Source of the DNA: Astropecten irregularis
Taxonomy: Eukaryota > Echinodermata > Asteroidea > Paxillosida > Astropectinidae
Reading direction: 5' to 3'
NCBI GenBank assembly: GCA_963971285.1
Contig: OZ020253.1
Span: 15,698,528 to 15,762,527 of the forward strand
Length of the DNA: 64,000 bases
Shown: positions 1 through 11,613 of the stretch, piece by piece
Position numbering within the stretch: position 1 is the stretch's first letter
Layout: the number at the start of each line of letters is the position of its first letter
The notes under the pieces: model-generated
Seen by the model: only the letters and a program-made list of their open reading frames with translations
Database searches by the model: none
Told to the model about the DNA's origin: nothing
Translations under genes and position numbers: made by a program

Positions 1-201
1 AAATATATGTTGTTTTATAACCTTAACTTTTTCTTGGTAATGCATCCTACCTCTGTTGGCCATCTTTCAATTTATGTACTGCTGAAGTAGACTTTGGCCA
101 TCATAACCCAGCCATTTTTGTCTGTTAAGGCCCTTCTTTGTTGAGAGTCTTCCATTGACTAACTGTGCTGGAATCCCTTTTCTCTCTTTTCATTTCTACA
201 G

Positions 202-231
202 TCGTACCGGTCAGCGTATTCATACTACTAG
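202..231 (+). CDS. Possible terminal coding exon of an upstream plus-strand gene
   Basis: A strong pyrimidine tract (about 170-196) ends in a CAG acceptor at 199-201, followed by nine sense codons rich in Ser, Tyr and Arg and a TAG stop at 229-231. This looks like a last exon whose gene begins left of the window. The reading frame entering the exon is unknown, so the stop is only correct if the upstream exon ends in phase 0. I do not recognise the protein. An acceptor-like tract followed by a short open frame can also arise by chance. Confidence 0.25.
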   Translation, partial: SYRSAYSYY

Positions 232-767
232 GTCATCATTGCCTCAATAACGATCCCTTAAACCTACCCCACTTCCTATAAACCACCCTTTTCCCAGTCA
301 TCGATACCGTCGTCAGAAAGCACAAGATGTGAAGAGAGGATCGCTACCAGCTTGGAATGAACCGTCTGGCAACGAATAGCCAAAGAGGGTTAATGAACTT
401 AATGGTGACTGGACAAGAATGCTGTTTGTTTGTATACCTGCAGACATCAGGTTTTTGTTTTTTATTTTGTTAACTGTCCGAAGTTTGAACGATTTCCCTG
501 TAACGGTGTACATGAATTACATTTGCACCGCTCAGGTTTGTAGTTTTTATGTGAGTTTTATGTTTTCTTTTATAATTTTTTTTTCATTATTATTGTTATG
601 AAATATCGATCCTGTGTGGGACGCAGTATTGCACTTCTCATCACACCTATTCACTAATGTAGTGATTTTGTTGAGTGACTGAAACATACAGTGAAGATAT
701 TTCACAGAGCAGCTTCTGCCACGGAGCTGGATATCTTCGGCAGACTGGCCGTGATACTAGAAGTCCT
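232..767. other. Stretch without a recognised gene
   Basis: AT-rich sequence with only short open frames lacking recognisable protein similarity. If the exon at 202-231 is real, this would be 3' untranslated sequence. Confidence 0.4.
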
Positions 768-907
768 GGGGTCGATTTCATAAAGCCCTACGATCGATCG
801 TAACTCGAGTTACGAAGGATAACCCATCGTATTCTACGTAGGGCTGCAATGCATCATAAATCTTACGATTGATAGTAAGTTACGATGCATTTGGTGAAAT
901 CCACCCC
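768..907. mobile_element. Palindromic 'family C' MITE
   Basis: The element runs from GGGGTCGATTTCA to a TGAAAT..CCCC terminus and contains a CGATCGATCG motif followed by the palindrome AACTCGAGTT. The two halves are imperfect inverted repeats (CCTACGATCGATCGTAAC against CCTACGATTGATAGTAAG-like). Related copies lie at about 17260-17408, 20261-20410, 25318-25410 (partial), 31535-31790 (interrupted), 42428-42556, 52896-53044 and 62731-62886. No coding capacity. Confidence 0.7.
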
Positions 908-1097
908 TGATATGTCAGTTAAGTCGCTGTCCCATCCAGTTTTCACTGTCCACTGACTCCACTCCAAATTTCATGAAATCACCATGTTCATGTAATGGCC
1001 AGTTTTCTCTTTTTTCTTCATGGCCCACACAATCCTTATTCTCTCCCTTGAATCTAGGCATGGATTTTTAATTTAAAAGTCGCATAATGGGGTTACC

Positions 1098-1364
1098 TAC
1101 GGAGCTCTAGAAGTGCCATCGGACGTTGAGATCCTGAGATAAATTATCACGCGATGACAACATCTTAATGTCAAGATGACGACATCCTGAGAAAATTCCT
1201 GTTGATGTTTTGATCACAACTTTAAACATAGGTAACCGAAGGCCTATGCTGACCCATTTGTTCCAAGGGGTAACCTTATTACCTCAGAATGTCGACATCT
1301 TGCCCTTAAATTGTAATTTATCTCATGATCCCAACAAGTCGGATGGCACCTCTAGAGCTCCGTA
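1098..1364. mobile_element. MITE with about 26-bp terminal inverted repeats and TA target duplication
   Basis: Left terminus CGGAGCTCTAGAAGTGCCAT is matched in inverse orientation by ATGGCACCTCTAGAGCTCCG on the right, and each end is bounded by TA (1098-1099 and 1363-1364). A TA target duplication with no coding capacity suggests a non-autonomous Tc1/mariner-type element. It was seen only once in the window. Confidence 0.7.
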
Positions 1365-4300
1365 CTTTTCCTTCCCCATATTTCCAATTTTGGTACAAAC
1401 GTGTGACAGTGTACATAGCTTGCCTTCTTTTTTGGGAGGTATTTTTTAGAACCTAGCATTAGAAAGTATTATACCTTCACTAATAACAACCTTTGATATT
1501 CAGCCAGTGTCATTTTCTATTTTTTATGAATTCATATGTCCCATTGAATAATAATAGAGATTGAATATTTTTTCCCGGAAATTGTACATGCTGTCTATAC
1601 ATCTGTACAATTTTTGTTTTTTAACCAAAATTGAAATGTAATCTTTTTTTGTGTACGGTTTTTAACAAGTTTGAATTTAGATCTGCAGTATCAGTTTAAT
1701 ATTCTTAATTGTTGAGAATTTTTGTTTTTAATTTGAAGGAGTAGCACCACTCCATTATTAAGATGAACTTAAAGTCAGGAATGTACATGTAGCAAAAAAA
1801 CACTTTGTATGTTACATAAAATGAAAGATATTTTTTTGAATTTGTACAGCTGTGATATAATGAGACAAAATTATGAATGGGTTTTTAGTGTCTGTGTGTG
1901 TATTTGGTGGGCGTGGGGTGGGCGGGGTTTGTGTGTGTTTTGCCATGTCCTTAGTGTCATGGCTATGGCTTGTATCCTATACACGTCAGCGGCAGTGGCT
2001 TCCTATAGACTTGTGTGTTAATGTTAAGCCATAGCCAGGTAATGTAGGCCACGTCTGAATTCTTGGCTGTGGCTGTGTCTTCAATCAAGCAGAAGCAGCC
2101 GCTACCATAGACATACTGTGTATATTCAAGCCATAGCCATACTATTTGGAGACTACATGGCCATTGTATCTGAACTAATGAGTACCTAATCTGGAACCAG
2201 TTTCATGAAACTGTTATAGCGAGCTGATTGTGCTAAGCAATCTCGTTACCTGCTAGAATGTAATGTGAAGCAACATGTGCTTTGCTTATGGCAGGTAATT
2301 GAATTAGATCTCTGCTTAGCATGAACATTTGTTTGAATATTCTCTGCTTAGCAGCTTTCATGAAATAAGCCTCTTGTGAGTTGAATTTGAACTGTGTAAA
2401 CACCGTCTTGTACTTACACATTAATGACGTCAATTTTCCTGACTAAATACCATGCTGCCTATGTGTTTAATTCTGAGCAATTGTCTCCAATGGGCTTGTA
2501 TGAAACCCTTTGGTATGTAAACAAACGTTTTCTTAGTCTGTGGACCGCACATATCCACTGTGGTTTTACCATTGCTCGAGTCGGTACACCAGACATTGGT
2601 CCAATTAAACTTGCAGGAGGCTTACATACAGTGGATCCTGTTCTGCCAAATGATGGCAGTTATCAAATTCTTCCATTTCTAAAATGCCATACTTTTTTTG
2701 GAAATCTGTACAGGAAAAAAGAGGAGCCCATAGTTTTAGGGGCTGCAAGAGCTTTAGGTTTGTAAAACACTGAATATTGTTAGTCTATTTTTCTAGAAAA
2801 TCAAGAGAGTATTAATATTTGCAGGTTTTAACCTGGACACAATGTAGACATTTCGTAAACGAAGGGAACTGCGTGGAATTTTACGGTAGTTGATTTTATA
2901 ATGGCACTATTCATTTAAGAGACTTAGTGTTTCTCTTTTGCAAATTCTGCTATGGAAATATAGCACATTTTGTCTTCGTATTTCATTCAACAGCTGTCAT
3001 TTTATATAGGATGTGTATTTCAACAAATTAGTAATATTGTTATTGAACAAGATTAGACCTACGTATTTGAAGGTTAAAATGTTCGTTTAGAAACGACCAT
3101 TTTTGCCAAACGAATTCATGTGAGTTTTTAACCTGATTTCACTTAGAGGCAAATTTCTTTTTAACCTTGCTTATTATAATACAATGTTTTTAATACTATT
3201 TAACCTTTCCATGAGATACGTTAACTTCAATTAACCTGTTCAAGTAAATGTCACAGGTGTTTCATATTTTTACAAAGAAACGAAACAGGTTTCATACTTT
3301 TTAAAAACCGTTTTTGACGAAATTTTGGGCTTTTTAATTATAAATTGGTGTTATTAATGTTTGGTTCCCTTGAGTGTATTCTTATCCAAACTTAAGCAGC
3401 TTAAAAGATGATCTTCAGTAACACAGCCATCAATTTGCATATCTTGCAGAAAATGTAACTTGTGTGAATTCTGTTTCTGGGCCGTTGACATGTTTTATCG
3501 ACGCCACGAAATTAAAGAGCATCCACAACTTCAGTGTGCAAAGCATAGGTTATATACATGAAATTCGGTCAAGTGTTTGCTATTTATGTTGTGAAACGTA
3601 TTGATGTTGTTACCTGTGTGTTCAAAGTTTGAAATCTGCATTTGGCGCAAATGGCCATACCATTCGTTGTGGCTATTTTGAATCGTTTGTGTTACAACTG
3701 AGGCTATTTGGAAACACATGATAAGCTGCGATTTAATGGTACATGTCACGGGTGCTTGATTGCATACTATTGTATTGGAGGCAAGGCGCACTTGTATTCA
3801 GCATTAATGTTTCATTTCATTTTGTTGTATCTTTATTCGTATGCTTCTTCTTGAAATTGCTGTCGGTTGCGTTGTTGTGTACAACTATATCTTGATAATA
3901 TTATTATGTTAATGGTGTAGTGGGACACGGCTTAACATTCAGGGCTGTCTAGCGTGATATGATCTATTTTATCAGATGATGTATGTATGTAACGTTTTAT
4001 CGGTGGATTTCTTTAAGTTCGGCTAAATTACATAGGCCTACCCATAATATCATCGTTTATCGTAACTCACATTTACTTCTAACGAACCCCTGAAAATTGC
4101 TTGTTCTCAGCCAACTTGAAGGAAATATTAGTGGCGGTACAATAATCACATTGGGAACAACACGTTTCTCTTAAGAATATTCATGCAAATTACGTGGATT
4201 GATTTTTCTTTCGTCTGATGGTTTTGGCTATTTTTATCTATCTATAATTGCTATGTAGTTTGAATATTTAGTGTGTACAGTATACAAAAAACAACAACAC

Positions 4301-4787
4301 GAATTTGAATTGTGTATGGGCGGCCCAATTGCTAGATTATTTGGATATTACATTCCGCTGGTTTTTAAATGAATGCTTTAATTGCTTCAGTGTACATACT
4401 TATAATTGTCAATTAACTTGGTACAATGTTTGATAATAGCTTTGAGATGAATTATGACGCTCTTACCCAGGGCAGCGATAATTATGTAAGTTGTTTTAAG
4501 TTTTTGATACAGATTGAAATGGCAGAATAATAATTATTTGACATTTTTTAGTGCCGTTGGATCTGTTTTTAATTCTCTGCATGGGTTGCATTGAGCGTGT
4601 GTGTAGTATATAAAGCACTGGATGTATTCAGTTCAGTTTTGATTGAAATAATACCAAATAACCTATGTAGCACCAATTTGCTTTTATTAAATCATTGCAA
4701 ATTCTAATTGTAATCATTTCTTTTGGTATAAATTACGAGATGGGGATGGATTTTATTAAAAAATGAGGGCACGGAACTATGATGACC
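1365..4787. other. Long AT-rich stretch, no gene recognised
   Basis: Only short open frames without recognisable domains; the longest (113 codons, 2424-2765) has no family resemblance I can name. Parts near 1957-2160 repeat the phrase gccatagcc in both orientations, and 2190-2390 resembles a dispersed repeat with gcttagca motifs that recurs near 27300-27480 and 54170-54430. Confidence 0.4.
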
Positions 4788-5102
4788 TTAAAGGTAATAT
4801 CATACTTTGTTTTTTTTTTGTCAAAGAAATGGAGATTCATGGGCAAAATTATCAAGGAAGATGCGGTAACAGTCATCTGTGAAAATTTCCGGCCCATGCA
4901 GTGCCCACATTGAGAAAACAGTGAAAAACTGCCACAGTATTTCGTAAGTCTTTTGATCTTTAAAAGATCAAAAAATAATTTTGGTGACTGGTTTTACTCT
5001 TTTTCTGGATAAATGCAGCATTTCAGGCAGGAAATTTGTATTGGTATATGTTTCTACCATATTTCTGATTTGGATGCTATCAAAGTATGATACTCTCTTT
5101 AA
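4788..5102 (+). mobile_element. TTAA-flanked MITE, subfamily A
   Basis: It starts TTAA|AGGTAATATCATACTTTG and ends with the inverted partner ..AAAGTATGATACTCTCT|TTAA. The internal hairpin TTTGATCTTTAAAAGATCAA and the phrase ggataaatgcagcatttcaggc are shared with the other copies. TTAA on both sides is the duplication made by piggyBac-type transposases. Confidence 0.8.
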
Positions 5103-5109
5103 ATCATGA

Positions 5110-5334
5110 GGGGTTTACGAAGCGGAGGCTCCGGCTACGGCTACGGCTCTGTCATCCATATACTGAAAATAGGTTGTGGGTTTTCATTGAAACTGAAGCT
5201 GTTATAGTCCATTTCAAACCAGAGAATTTACTTCCGAACCGCAGACAAAAGCCTCTATTTTGATGCCCGTTCTTGTAGAATGGATTCACGAAATGGAGCC
5301 GGAACCTGAGCCTCTGTAATTTCGTAAAACCCCC
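5110..5334. mobile_element. Palindromic MITE (GGGGTTTACGAA type)
   Basis: Ends GGGGTTTACGAAGCGGAGGC and GAGCCTCTGTAATTTCGTAA..CCCC are mutually inverted. The interior (ctgtcatccatatactgaaa, aaaccagagaat) is shared with elements at 19297-19512 and 37590-37745, so this is one family with variable ends. It lies only a few bases downstream of the preceding TTAA element. Confidence 0.65.
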
Positions 5335-6864
5335 ATAGTCACATTTTACATTTTTCGAACTCAGTTAGTTTGGGAGCTTCAGTGTCTGATTGAACCTCTT
5401 GCCAAACAACCAAGGAGAAAATGTCGGGCATATTTCTTTGTTAACCTTGGTAAAAGATTTCTGCCACAAGTTTCACAGATATCCTTTTCTTTTCAGAATA
5501 AATTGTGCCCTGAATTTACCAAAGTTGGTCCATTCACTGTGTTATTAAACAAAAACCTGTGCCAGAAATGTTTTATTGAATTCGTTGTAAAAACAAAATT
5601 AGATAATTAGCACCGCTATCACCGTGAATGTACATCATGGCTTATTTTGCGAATGATGGGCATTTTGTTTTTCTCAGATTGACACTATTTTTGTGATGAA
5701 GAAAAAGATAATAATAATTAAAACACTTTTTAAGACATCACAGAAGCGCTGTCTCTTCGCCTTAATTGTATTCATTTCAGGTGGAAATATTTTAACAGTA
5801 TGTTTCTACCACCACCATCTTCATACCCTGTAAGTTATACGTAAATCTGAGAACATTTCTGTTTGGGTGTGTTACCAATCCTGTGTACTATAGGCCTACC
5901 TTTAAATTTAATTGTGCGCGAGCTATCTACATTTCACCCTTGAAAAATAACCCGTTTTTGTCTTTAAAACATAAGCGGCTTAATCATGGAAAGCCCTAAA
6001 CCTCTGATGATCATCCTCACGGAATGACTAGTCTACTATAGGCTGGAGCAATTTCCAAAAAGGATGGTGTCAAGAAACTGTTTAACGTACTCTTTCCCTT
6101 GAAGATAACTTTTGTTGATCAATGGGCAGTGCATTTATAATGAGCGATTGTCCAAATCTACACTTGACAATGCAATGAATGCAACTCGTCGGGAGGGAAA
6201 CAAAATGCGTATTGTACGGAACTTTTCTACCGACCACATTCCATTAATGTTTGGGATGTCGAGGAGCCCGGTCTCTTGGGTAACTTTAAACAGCTGACAA
6301 CTCTAAGCCTACTTGTGTTCACAAATATTTCAAATGTAAGCCTGTCTTTCCGTGGAAAGTTTTTTTTTTTACGTTGCGTGTATATACCAGAGGCTGGGTT
6401 GCACGGGACGAGGGTGGATGGGTGGCTGCGGTGGACCACTACTCCATATGCGCTTAAACGGTTCGAGTCAGTTACGGTCTCGTGCGTTTCTCATGAGGGT
6501 GTGGCCAGCACTAGGAGTGCAAAATTCAACTGAGAAGCCAAGTCCACATGGATATGCAGTGCAATTCTCCCTGGACATGCTGGAATATCAAACCCATAGG
6601 ACTATCGCTATAGAGGACAATCTGATGCTTTGTAAGTTGTTTAAATTCTCTGTCATTTTTATTTTGAGTCTCCTGCATGGAACTTGAAGGCGTTGTATCA
6701 TGCATACTACATTCTGGAGTGCGTTCCGCTTGCACGAATTCACCTGAATTCAGGCTAAAACCTTATAAAAGTGGCACCCCTGAATTTACCAAAAATGATC
6801 TAAAACTGGATAATATGAGCATAGATTTAAAAATACCGTCAGCATTTTCACTGCAATTTTTTGA

Positions 6865-6990
6865 CAAACAAAAGGTACCGTATATTATGGGACTGTACAT
6901 TTCACTGATGACTGTTGCTGTATCTTTCTTGATAATTTTGCCAATTAATCTGCATTTCTTTGGCAAAAACTTAAGTATGAAATAACCGTT
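6865..6990 (+). mobile_element. Truncated TTAA-MITE (subfamily A) right half
   Basis: Shares the phrases tatgggactg, ttcactgatgactgttgctg and aatctgcatttctttgg with the 3' halves of full copies and ends in a degraded ..aagtatgaaataacc. No left end was found. Confidence 0.55.
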
Positions 6991-7745
6991 AAGAAGCGTT
7001 GTACTAATTAAAAATTATTACTTAAGTGGAACATTTACATTTTAATTATAATGATTTTAATGTTGAAGCGTGCGAAAACTCCACATTTTTCATGTTTTAA
7101 TCATTTGCTACTATACAAGAGAGCAATACAACTATCGTTTTGATGCATAGTAATCAAGCAAAAATGCCGGAGATTTGAGTAAAATGTCTTTCATTGATAA
7201 CAATGGTCTGCATAAATCTAGCACGTACTACCAAATCATTTAAATCACTAGAAATCATCATTGAATATACATTTCAAATAATTATGAATAAAGTAAATCA
7301 CTTAAATCTATTTTTCTCTTATCCCTCTGAAATTGCACAGTAGGCCTAACTATACGGTTCGGAATGTTATATTCAGACACATTTTCATGAATTTCCATAA
7401 TACAGGTGCTTATTATTCTGCAGTGCATTGTACACTTAGGCCAATGATGAGTGCGAAAATTTAGTCTGCAAATTCGAAACAAATAATAGAATCATATGAA
7501 TATAGCAATGAAACAATTTTCGTTGAATTACACACGGGGATAAAGTAAAAATTATGTAGAAAAGTGATGCTTGAATTGTAATGACATTTTGTCACGCAAT
7601 TTTGAAAAGCCAAACAAACAGTAAGGGATGGAATTACTCCCTTGATTCGCAATGTGGGATGTTTATATGACATGTAGTGTCAAATTCCTCTTCTTCACAG
7701 TTCAAAAAACCTCATGCAGGAGTCTCTCAGTTTTTGGTGCAATAC

Positions 7746-8174
7746 TATAGGTTTTCCCGGCCAATTTCAGCAAAGAAGCATTCATTTTAACACGGGGGTT
7801 TAATTAAGTTCGTTCTTAATATAAATGCTTGATTTGTCCACATGGGCATTAATTTAGAGTGTCTGACAACGAAAAAGAAAGTCACGCGTAGACAAAATAC
7901 CGCGCACGCATCCCTGGCAATTGCTCCAATCGTCAAAAGACGGCCCAACGTTTTAATGGCGGGAAGTGTGGTCTTGAATGCCTATAAACGAAATACATTG
8001 CACCAAAGCGAACCTGATATGGTACGGAACAAATCCTGAATGCACGAACACGAATGTGATAATGAGGAAAAAGAAAGCTGAGTTTGCACAGAGTTGAAAA
8101 ATCTGTCCGAATCTGAATGCGTTTTCACGAAAATGAACCGTTCATTTGCTGAATTTGGCTAGGGAAAACCTATA
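7746..8174. mobile_element. MITE with TAGGTTTTCCC termini and TA duplication
   Basis: The left end TAGGTTTTCCCGGCCAATTT (7748) is the inverted match of the right end AAATTTGGCTAGGGAAAACC TA (to 8172), with TA on both sides. A relative occurs at 20966-21369, and 47670-47940 is a degraded or truncated copy. A 66-codon open frame inside shows no protein signature and is treated as chance. Confidence 0.7.
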
Positions 8175-8449
8175 CAGTTTTTTTAACCCTATACCTACAC
8201 TTCCTGCAATTCTATTAAATTTTTGGTTTGCGAGCCAATCAGACTTTTTGCTAAGTGCCCCAACTAAAAAACAAGCACACCCACAAATGGCAATTTTCAC
8301 AAACCAGATTTCACAGCAAGTCATTTTTTTCTATGAGGCAACCCTCAATGTTCAAAGCAAGCTAAATACTTAAAACTACACAAAATCTTGACGGATTGAG
8401 CCCCAGGTTGTCAACTTGTCATATTACACATTATACACAATATATTAGT

Positions 8450-8530
8450 GAAAAGTGAACAAAGAATAATTGACTGGAGCGGGATTCGAACCGGCGACCT
8501 CAAGAATACCGCACAGGCACCATTGAATGA
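8450..8530 (-). repeat. tRNA-derived SINE fragment
   Basis: Read on the minus strand this is the 3' half of the tRNA-like head, with the B-box phrase CCGGTTCGAATCCCGCTCCA followed by the SINE body phrase gtcaattattctttgttcac. Many copies recur in the window. The A-box half is degraded. Confidence 0.65.
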
Positions 8531-8585
8531 CACCCCCACCAAAATAAAAATCAAAAAATGTATATTAAACAAAATTCGATACAAG

Positions 8586-8720
8586 TAATAAACTGCACTG
8601 CAAACTGCTCATCGGCCAAAATAATGACCTGAAATTTATAAAAAATAATGCTTTGAGTTAGCCTTCGATAAAGATCCTGCTAGGATCGAAACGCGTCAAG
8701 CCCTCCTAACTTAAAGCAAA
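8586..8720 (+). repeat. Dispersed repeat with AGGATCGAAACGCGTC motif
   Basis: Contains agtaataaactgc, ataatgacctgaaat and GATCCTGCTAGGATCGAAAC followed by gccctcctaactt. The same order, inverted or partial, occurs at 15331-15440, 17424-17480 and 46151-46290. The small hairpin plus CGAAAC resembles the termini of Penelope-like retroelements, but this is tentative. Confidence 0.5.
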
Positions 8721-8838
8721 ATAAAATTTGAGGTTAATATACAAATTATTATAATCAGCTCGCGATTGGCGCATTGATTTTTGTTGAACTTTTTAGAGAT
8801 GCATGCAGCGCATACAGCTGGCTCATCAGTGAGCTGGC

Positions 8839-10029
8839 CTAACGAAAGGTGCAATGCTGCCCTCTTCGGCAGCGTTCGCACAGGTCACTCCGATGTGGCT
8901 TATGCATATCAACATGACGTTCGTCATCAGAATCATCAGAATCATCAAAATTACGGCAGGTGCAGCCAGAGTTGGAGCCGCAGATTGAGCATTTCAGCCG
9001 CTCCACCCTGTACGGCTTTATGTAGGTTTTGGGACAGCCTGGGTTCTGACACTGCTGGCCCGATGTTGGCTACAAAGGAATAAACACAAATGAACAAACA
9101 GTCAGCCATTTAAAAACTGTGACTTTTTAATTGCCCAAAACCCCCTTTAAAGGTACACAGTATAGGATTGGTAGCATTACTCAAACATTCACAGATTTAC
9201 GTATAACTTTCATGGTATGAATCGAAGATAGTGCTGGTAAAAGCATACCCTTAAAATATTTCCTCCTGAAATGGTGTATTTATCCAGAAATGACTAAAAC
9301 ACTGTTTTGATCTTGTGCCGAGATCAAAACAATTCTTTATGTTTTATAAGAAAAATTGAGTTGGTTTTTGCTATATTATCTTGTGGCTCAGATATCCGAT
9401 TGAGCTCAGATTTTCACAGGTTTATCATTTCATGTACATGCTGGATCAGACAAATTGTTAGCGTTGTTCAGTGACCTTTACCATTCATGTATTAAACCTA
9501 TTATAGTTGTGCAAAAAACATAACCAATTAAACAATAATTGAGGAATGACAAATCAGAAGCCCAAACAAAGTAACATCATGCACTGGTGTCGATTTCTTT
9601 TCATGATTGGGGTATGATTGGTGATTTGGATCATTTGGTGTCCTATGCGAGAAATCGAATCGACCGAGGTGGGATACCCCCTCCCAAACCAATAGAAACA
9701 GAGTCGAAAAAAAGAGCATTTAAAACGATATTCAGAATAAACAGTATAAATTCATAGCAAAGACATAACAAACCAACAAGGATCATCTAATATTTCTTTA
9801 CGATAAACTTGAAAGACATTCAACCTCAAAATATTGGGGGATGATAATACACGCCCTCCCCCACCTCAAATATTGGGGGGGGATATATCCATGAACATTT
9901 ATAGACATTGGTCTACCTTACCACATCGGTTCCTTGAAGGCACCAAGCCCAGGAGCTTTCCCAAGTCCGTGAGCAAGTTGGACATTTGAAGAAGCCATAT
10001 CTTCGTGCAGGCTTTGACATGATGAATTC
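8839..10029 (-). CDS. ZAR1: ZAR1-family (zygote arrest 1-like) 3CxxC zinc-finger protein, last two exons
   Basis: Two exons in one phase-0 frame: 10029-9922 (36 codons) and 9069-8839 (76 codons plus TAG at 8839-8841). The first carries YGFFKCPTCSRTWESSWAWC, the second a CxxxxC, a CSIC and CTC cluster, an acidic serine stretch, and the closing RHVDMHKPHRSDLCERC motif. This order of Cys pairs is the C-terminal zinc-binding domain of ZAR1/ZAR1L, which in vertebrates binds maternal mRNA 3'UTRs in oocytes. Residues just upstream also resemble the ZAR1 lead-in. ZAR1 proteins have a longer, poorly conserved N-terminus, and I could not identify its exons; a micro-exon candidate lies at 10715-10747. 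The intron between these two exons holds two dispersed repeats. Family assignment is confident; orthology to ZAR1 versus ZAR1L is not resolved. Confidence 0.85.
9147..9505 (+). mobile_element. TTAA-flanked MITE, subfamily B
   Basis: Begins TTTAAAGGTACACAGTATAG, shares gtatgaat..gatagtgctggta and tgtatttatccagaaat with subfamily A, and has the B-specific right half (gatatccgattgagctcaga, ttcacaggtttatcatttca). The right end is degraded (attaaacctatta). Confidence 0.7.
9585..9915. repeat. Dispersed repeat, about 330 bp, in ZAR1-like intron
   Basis: Contains ttttcatgattggg, gattggtgatttgg, ataccccctccca, cattcaacctcaaaatattg and a CCCCCCAC..TATTGGGGGG hairpin. The same order recurs at about 60990-61295 in a USP24 intron. 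It ends immediately next to the splice donor of the upstream ZAR1-like exon. Confidence 0.6.
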
Positions 10030-10121
10030 CTGTACGATTATATAAAAAGTCAAAAAGTGCAGAGCTTGGAATGGATTCAATTCAAAAGCACGAGTAAACT
10101 GACTTAAAACAAAATCATAGT

Positions 10122-10570
10122 TTAGGCCAAGTAAAAAAAAAAATGTTTCTCGTCCCCGCCCGCCTCGTTTTTTTAGGCCGCCTCGATTTTTTTTTTGATT
10201 TTTTTTTTCAAAAAATGAGATTTTTGTTGTTGAAAACTTCGTTTTTAACATTGAAAAATCCCGAAATCCCATCGTGAAAAGAATATTTTCAACGTCGTAG
10301 CTTTCTTCATAGACTCTTTTGTATCGTACCATCTGATATCTATGCATTTTTTAAACGTCTATATTCAATTTCTGGCTCCAGCGTTCAGTATATCGTACGA
10401 TCTGCAAAAATGCATTGCAAAATATAATGTTTTGCGTGATTGGAAAAACACACGGGATTAACAAAAATCACAGATGGCAGCCATTTTGAAAATTAAAAAA
10501 TAAAAAGCCCCTCTCTTTCATTTTTTTGAAAAACCCAGACGAGAAACATTTTTTTTTTTACTTGGCCTTA
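10122..10570. mobile_element. PIF/Harbinger-like MITE with TTA target duplication
   Basis: Termini GGCCAAGTAAAAAAAAAA..TGTTTCTCGTC (from 10125) and GACGAGAAACATT..TACTTGGCC (to 10567) are near-perfect inverted repeats of about 30 bp. TTA lies directly outside both ends, a 3-bp TWA duplication typical of PIF/Harbinger. Length is 443 bp with no transposase. It lies just upstream of the first recognised ZAR1-like exon. Confidence 0.75.
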
Positions 10571-10579
10571 TGCATCAAG

Positions 10580-10598
10580 CGGGGGGGGGGGGGGGGGG
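10580..10598. repeat. Poly-G run
   Basis: A run of roughly 17-18 consecutive G residues directly after the Harbinger-like MITE; a likely length polymorphism and sequencing trouble spot. Confidence 0.8.
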
Positions 10599-10714
10599 CG
10601 TGGTTGTGACATGAACCTATAATTAGATTCAATGAACATGAGCTATGCAGTATAAATTGAAGGGGAGAATAATAATACTTTACGATCAAAGAAAATAATC
10701 GTACTGTCATTTAC

Positions 10715-10747
10715 CGGGGAGGAATCCAAGCATGGCTTGTACACTGC
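10715..10747 (-). CDS. Candidate 33-nt micro-exon of the ZAR1-like gene
   Basis: On the minus strand a TATCTTTTGTAG acceptor precedes 33 nt encoding AVYKPCLDSSP, followed by a GTAAATG donor. Both borders are phase 0, matching the phase-0 start of the exon at 10029. Vertebrate ZAR1 has a small exon upstream of the zinc-finger exons, so the position is plausible. Eleven residues are too few to prove homology. Confidence 0.3.
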
Positions 10748-11613
10748 CTACAAAAGATAGATCAGTAGCACAAGAGACTTTTCCTGGCACTAAGTAGACC
10801 TACTATCGGCAAAATATCAATGTGAACATTGAAAGGTGGATGTTTTTATTCTTGACGATGGCTTGGAACCGCTTGCCCGTTATTCGTATTATCATGGACT
10901 TAAAAATAATTGTAAAAATGCTCTGTATTTCAATCACTTATCAACAAAGCAAGGCCAAAAAGCACAAAATGGTTAAAATAAGCACTCTGTTTCAACTGAA
11001 CTTACATAAATTATGATAGTATTAAAAAGCCTGGCCCCTATAAAACAGTGCGTCCCGTCTTGCCCCAACATACCCTAACCAACAGGACATAAACATGGAC
11101 CTAGGCTGGTATTACATCAAAAACATCCGCCTGAAATGCAGTTGTATCCACAAAATTAATGAGTATAACAAAAGAACGGAAAAACGGTTTTGATCAAAAC
11201 CTCACTATTACAAATACGTACATTACAATTTCGCATAACAATTGGAACGATTTCCGCTGTTTTCTATACTCTGTCATTTTAATTACGAATAGACCGCAGC
11301 TCGGTTCCCATCGACTCAGTCACTAATTAAGTATTTTATATGTGCTGTAATTACCTTCTTTGTTTTAGTTCTTCCACTCAGCAATTCACAAACGGTTTCC
11401 GTGTGCAGGATTATAGTCGCGTCTTTCAAGTAAAAGCCACCCTGTTCGTCATGAAGTCAATCGCAACAGAGGACTGTAATATGCGGGCTGCATCTATTTT
11501 ATACAATCGCAGTAGGGCTATTGCGTGCTGTAGGGGAAATCCCCTATGAGAAATACACCGACACGTCAGACCGGCGGGGGCCAATTAGCTGCATGTTCCG
11601 TAAGCACATTTGC

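Noticed and set aside
2424..2765. 113-codon open frame as a gene
   Set aside because: No recognisable domain, no splice context, AT-rich surroundings.
10030..10347. Open frame extending the ZAR1-like exon upstream
   Set aside because: The extension runs into the Harbinger-like MITE and lacks similarity to ZAR1; a good acceptor exists at 10030.
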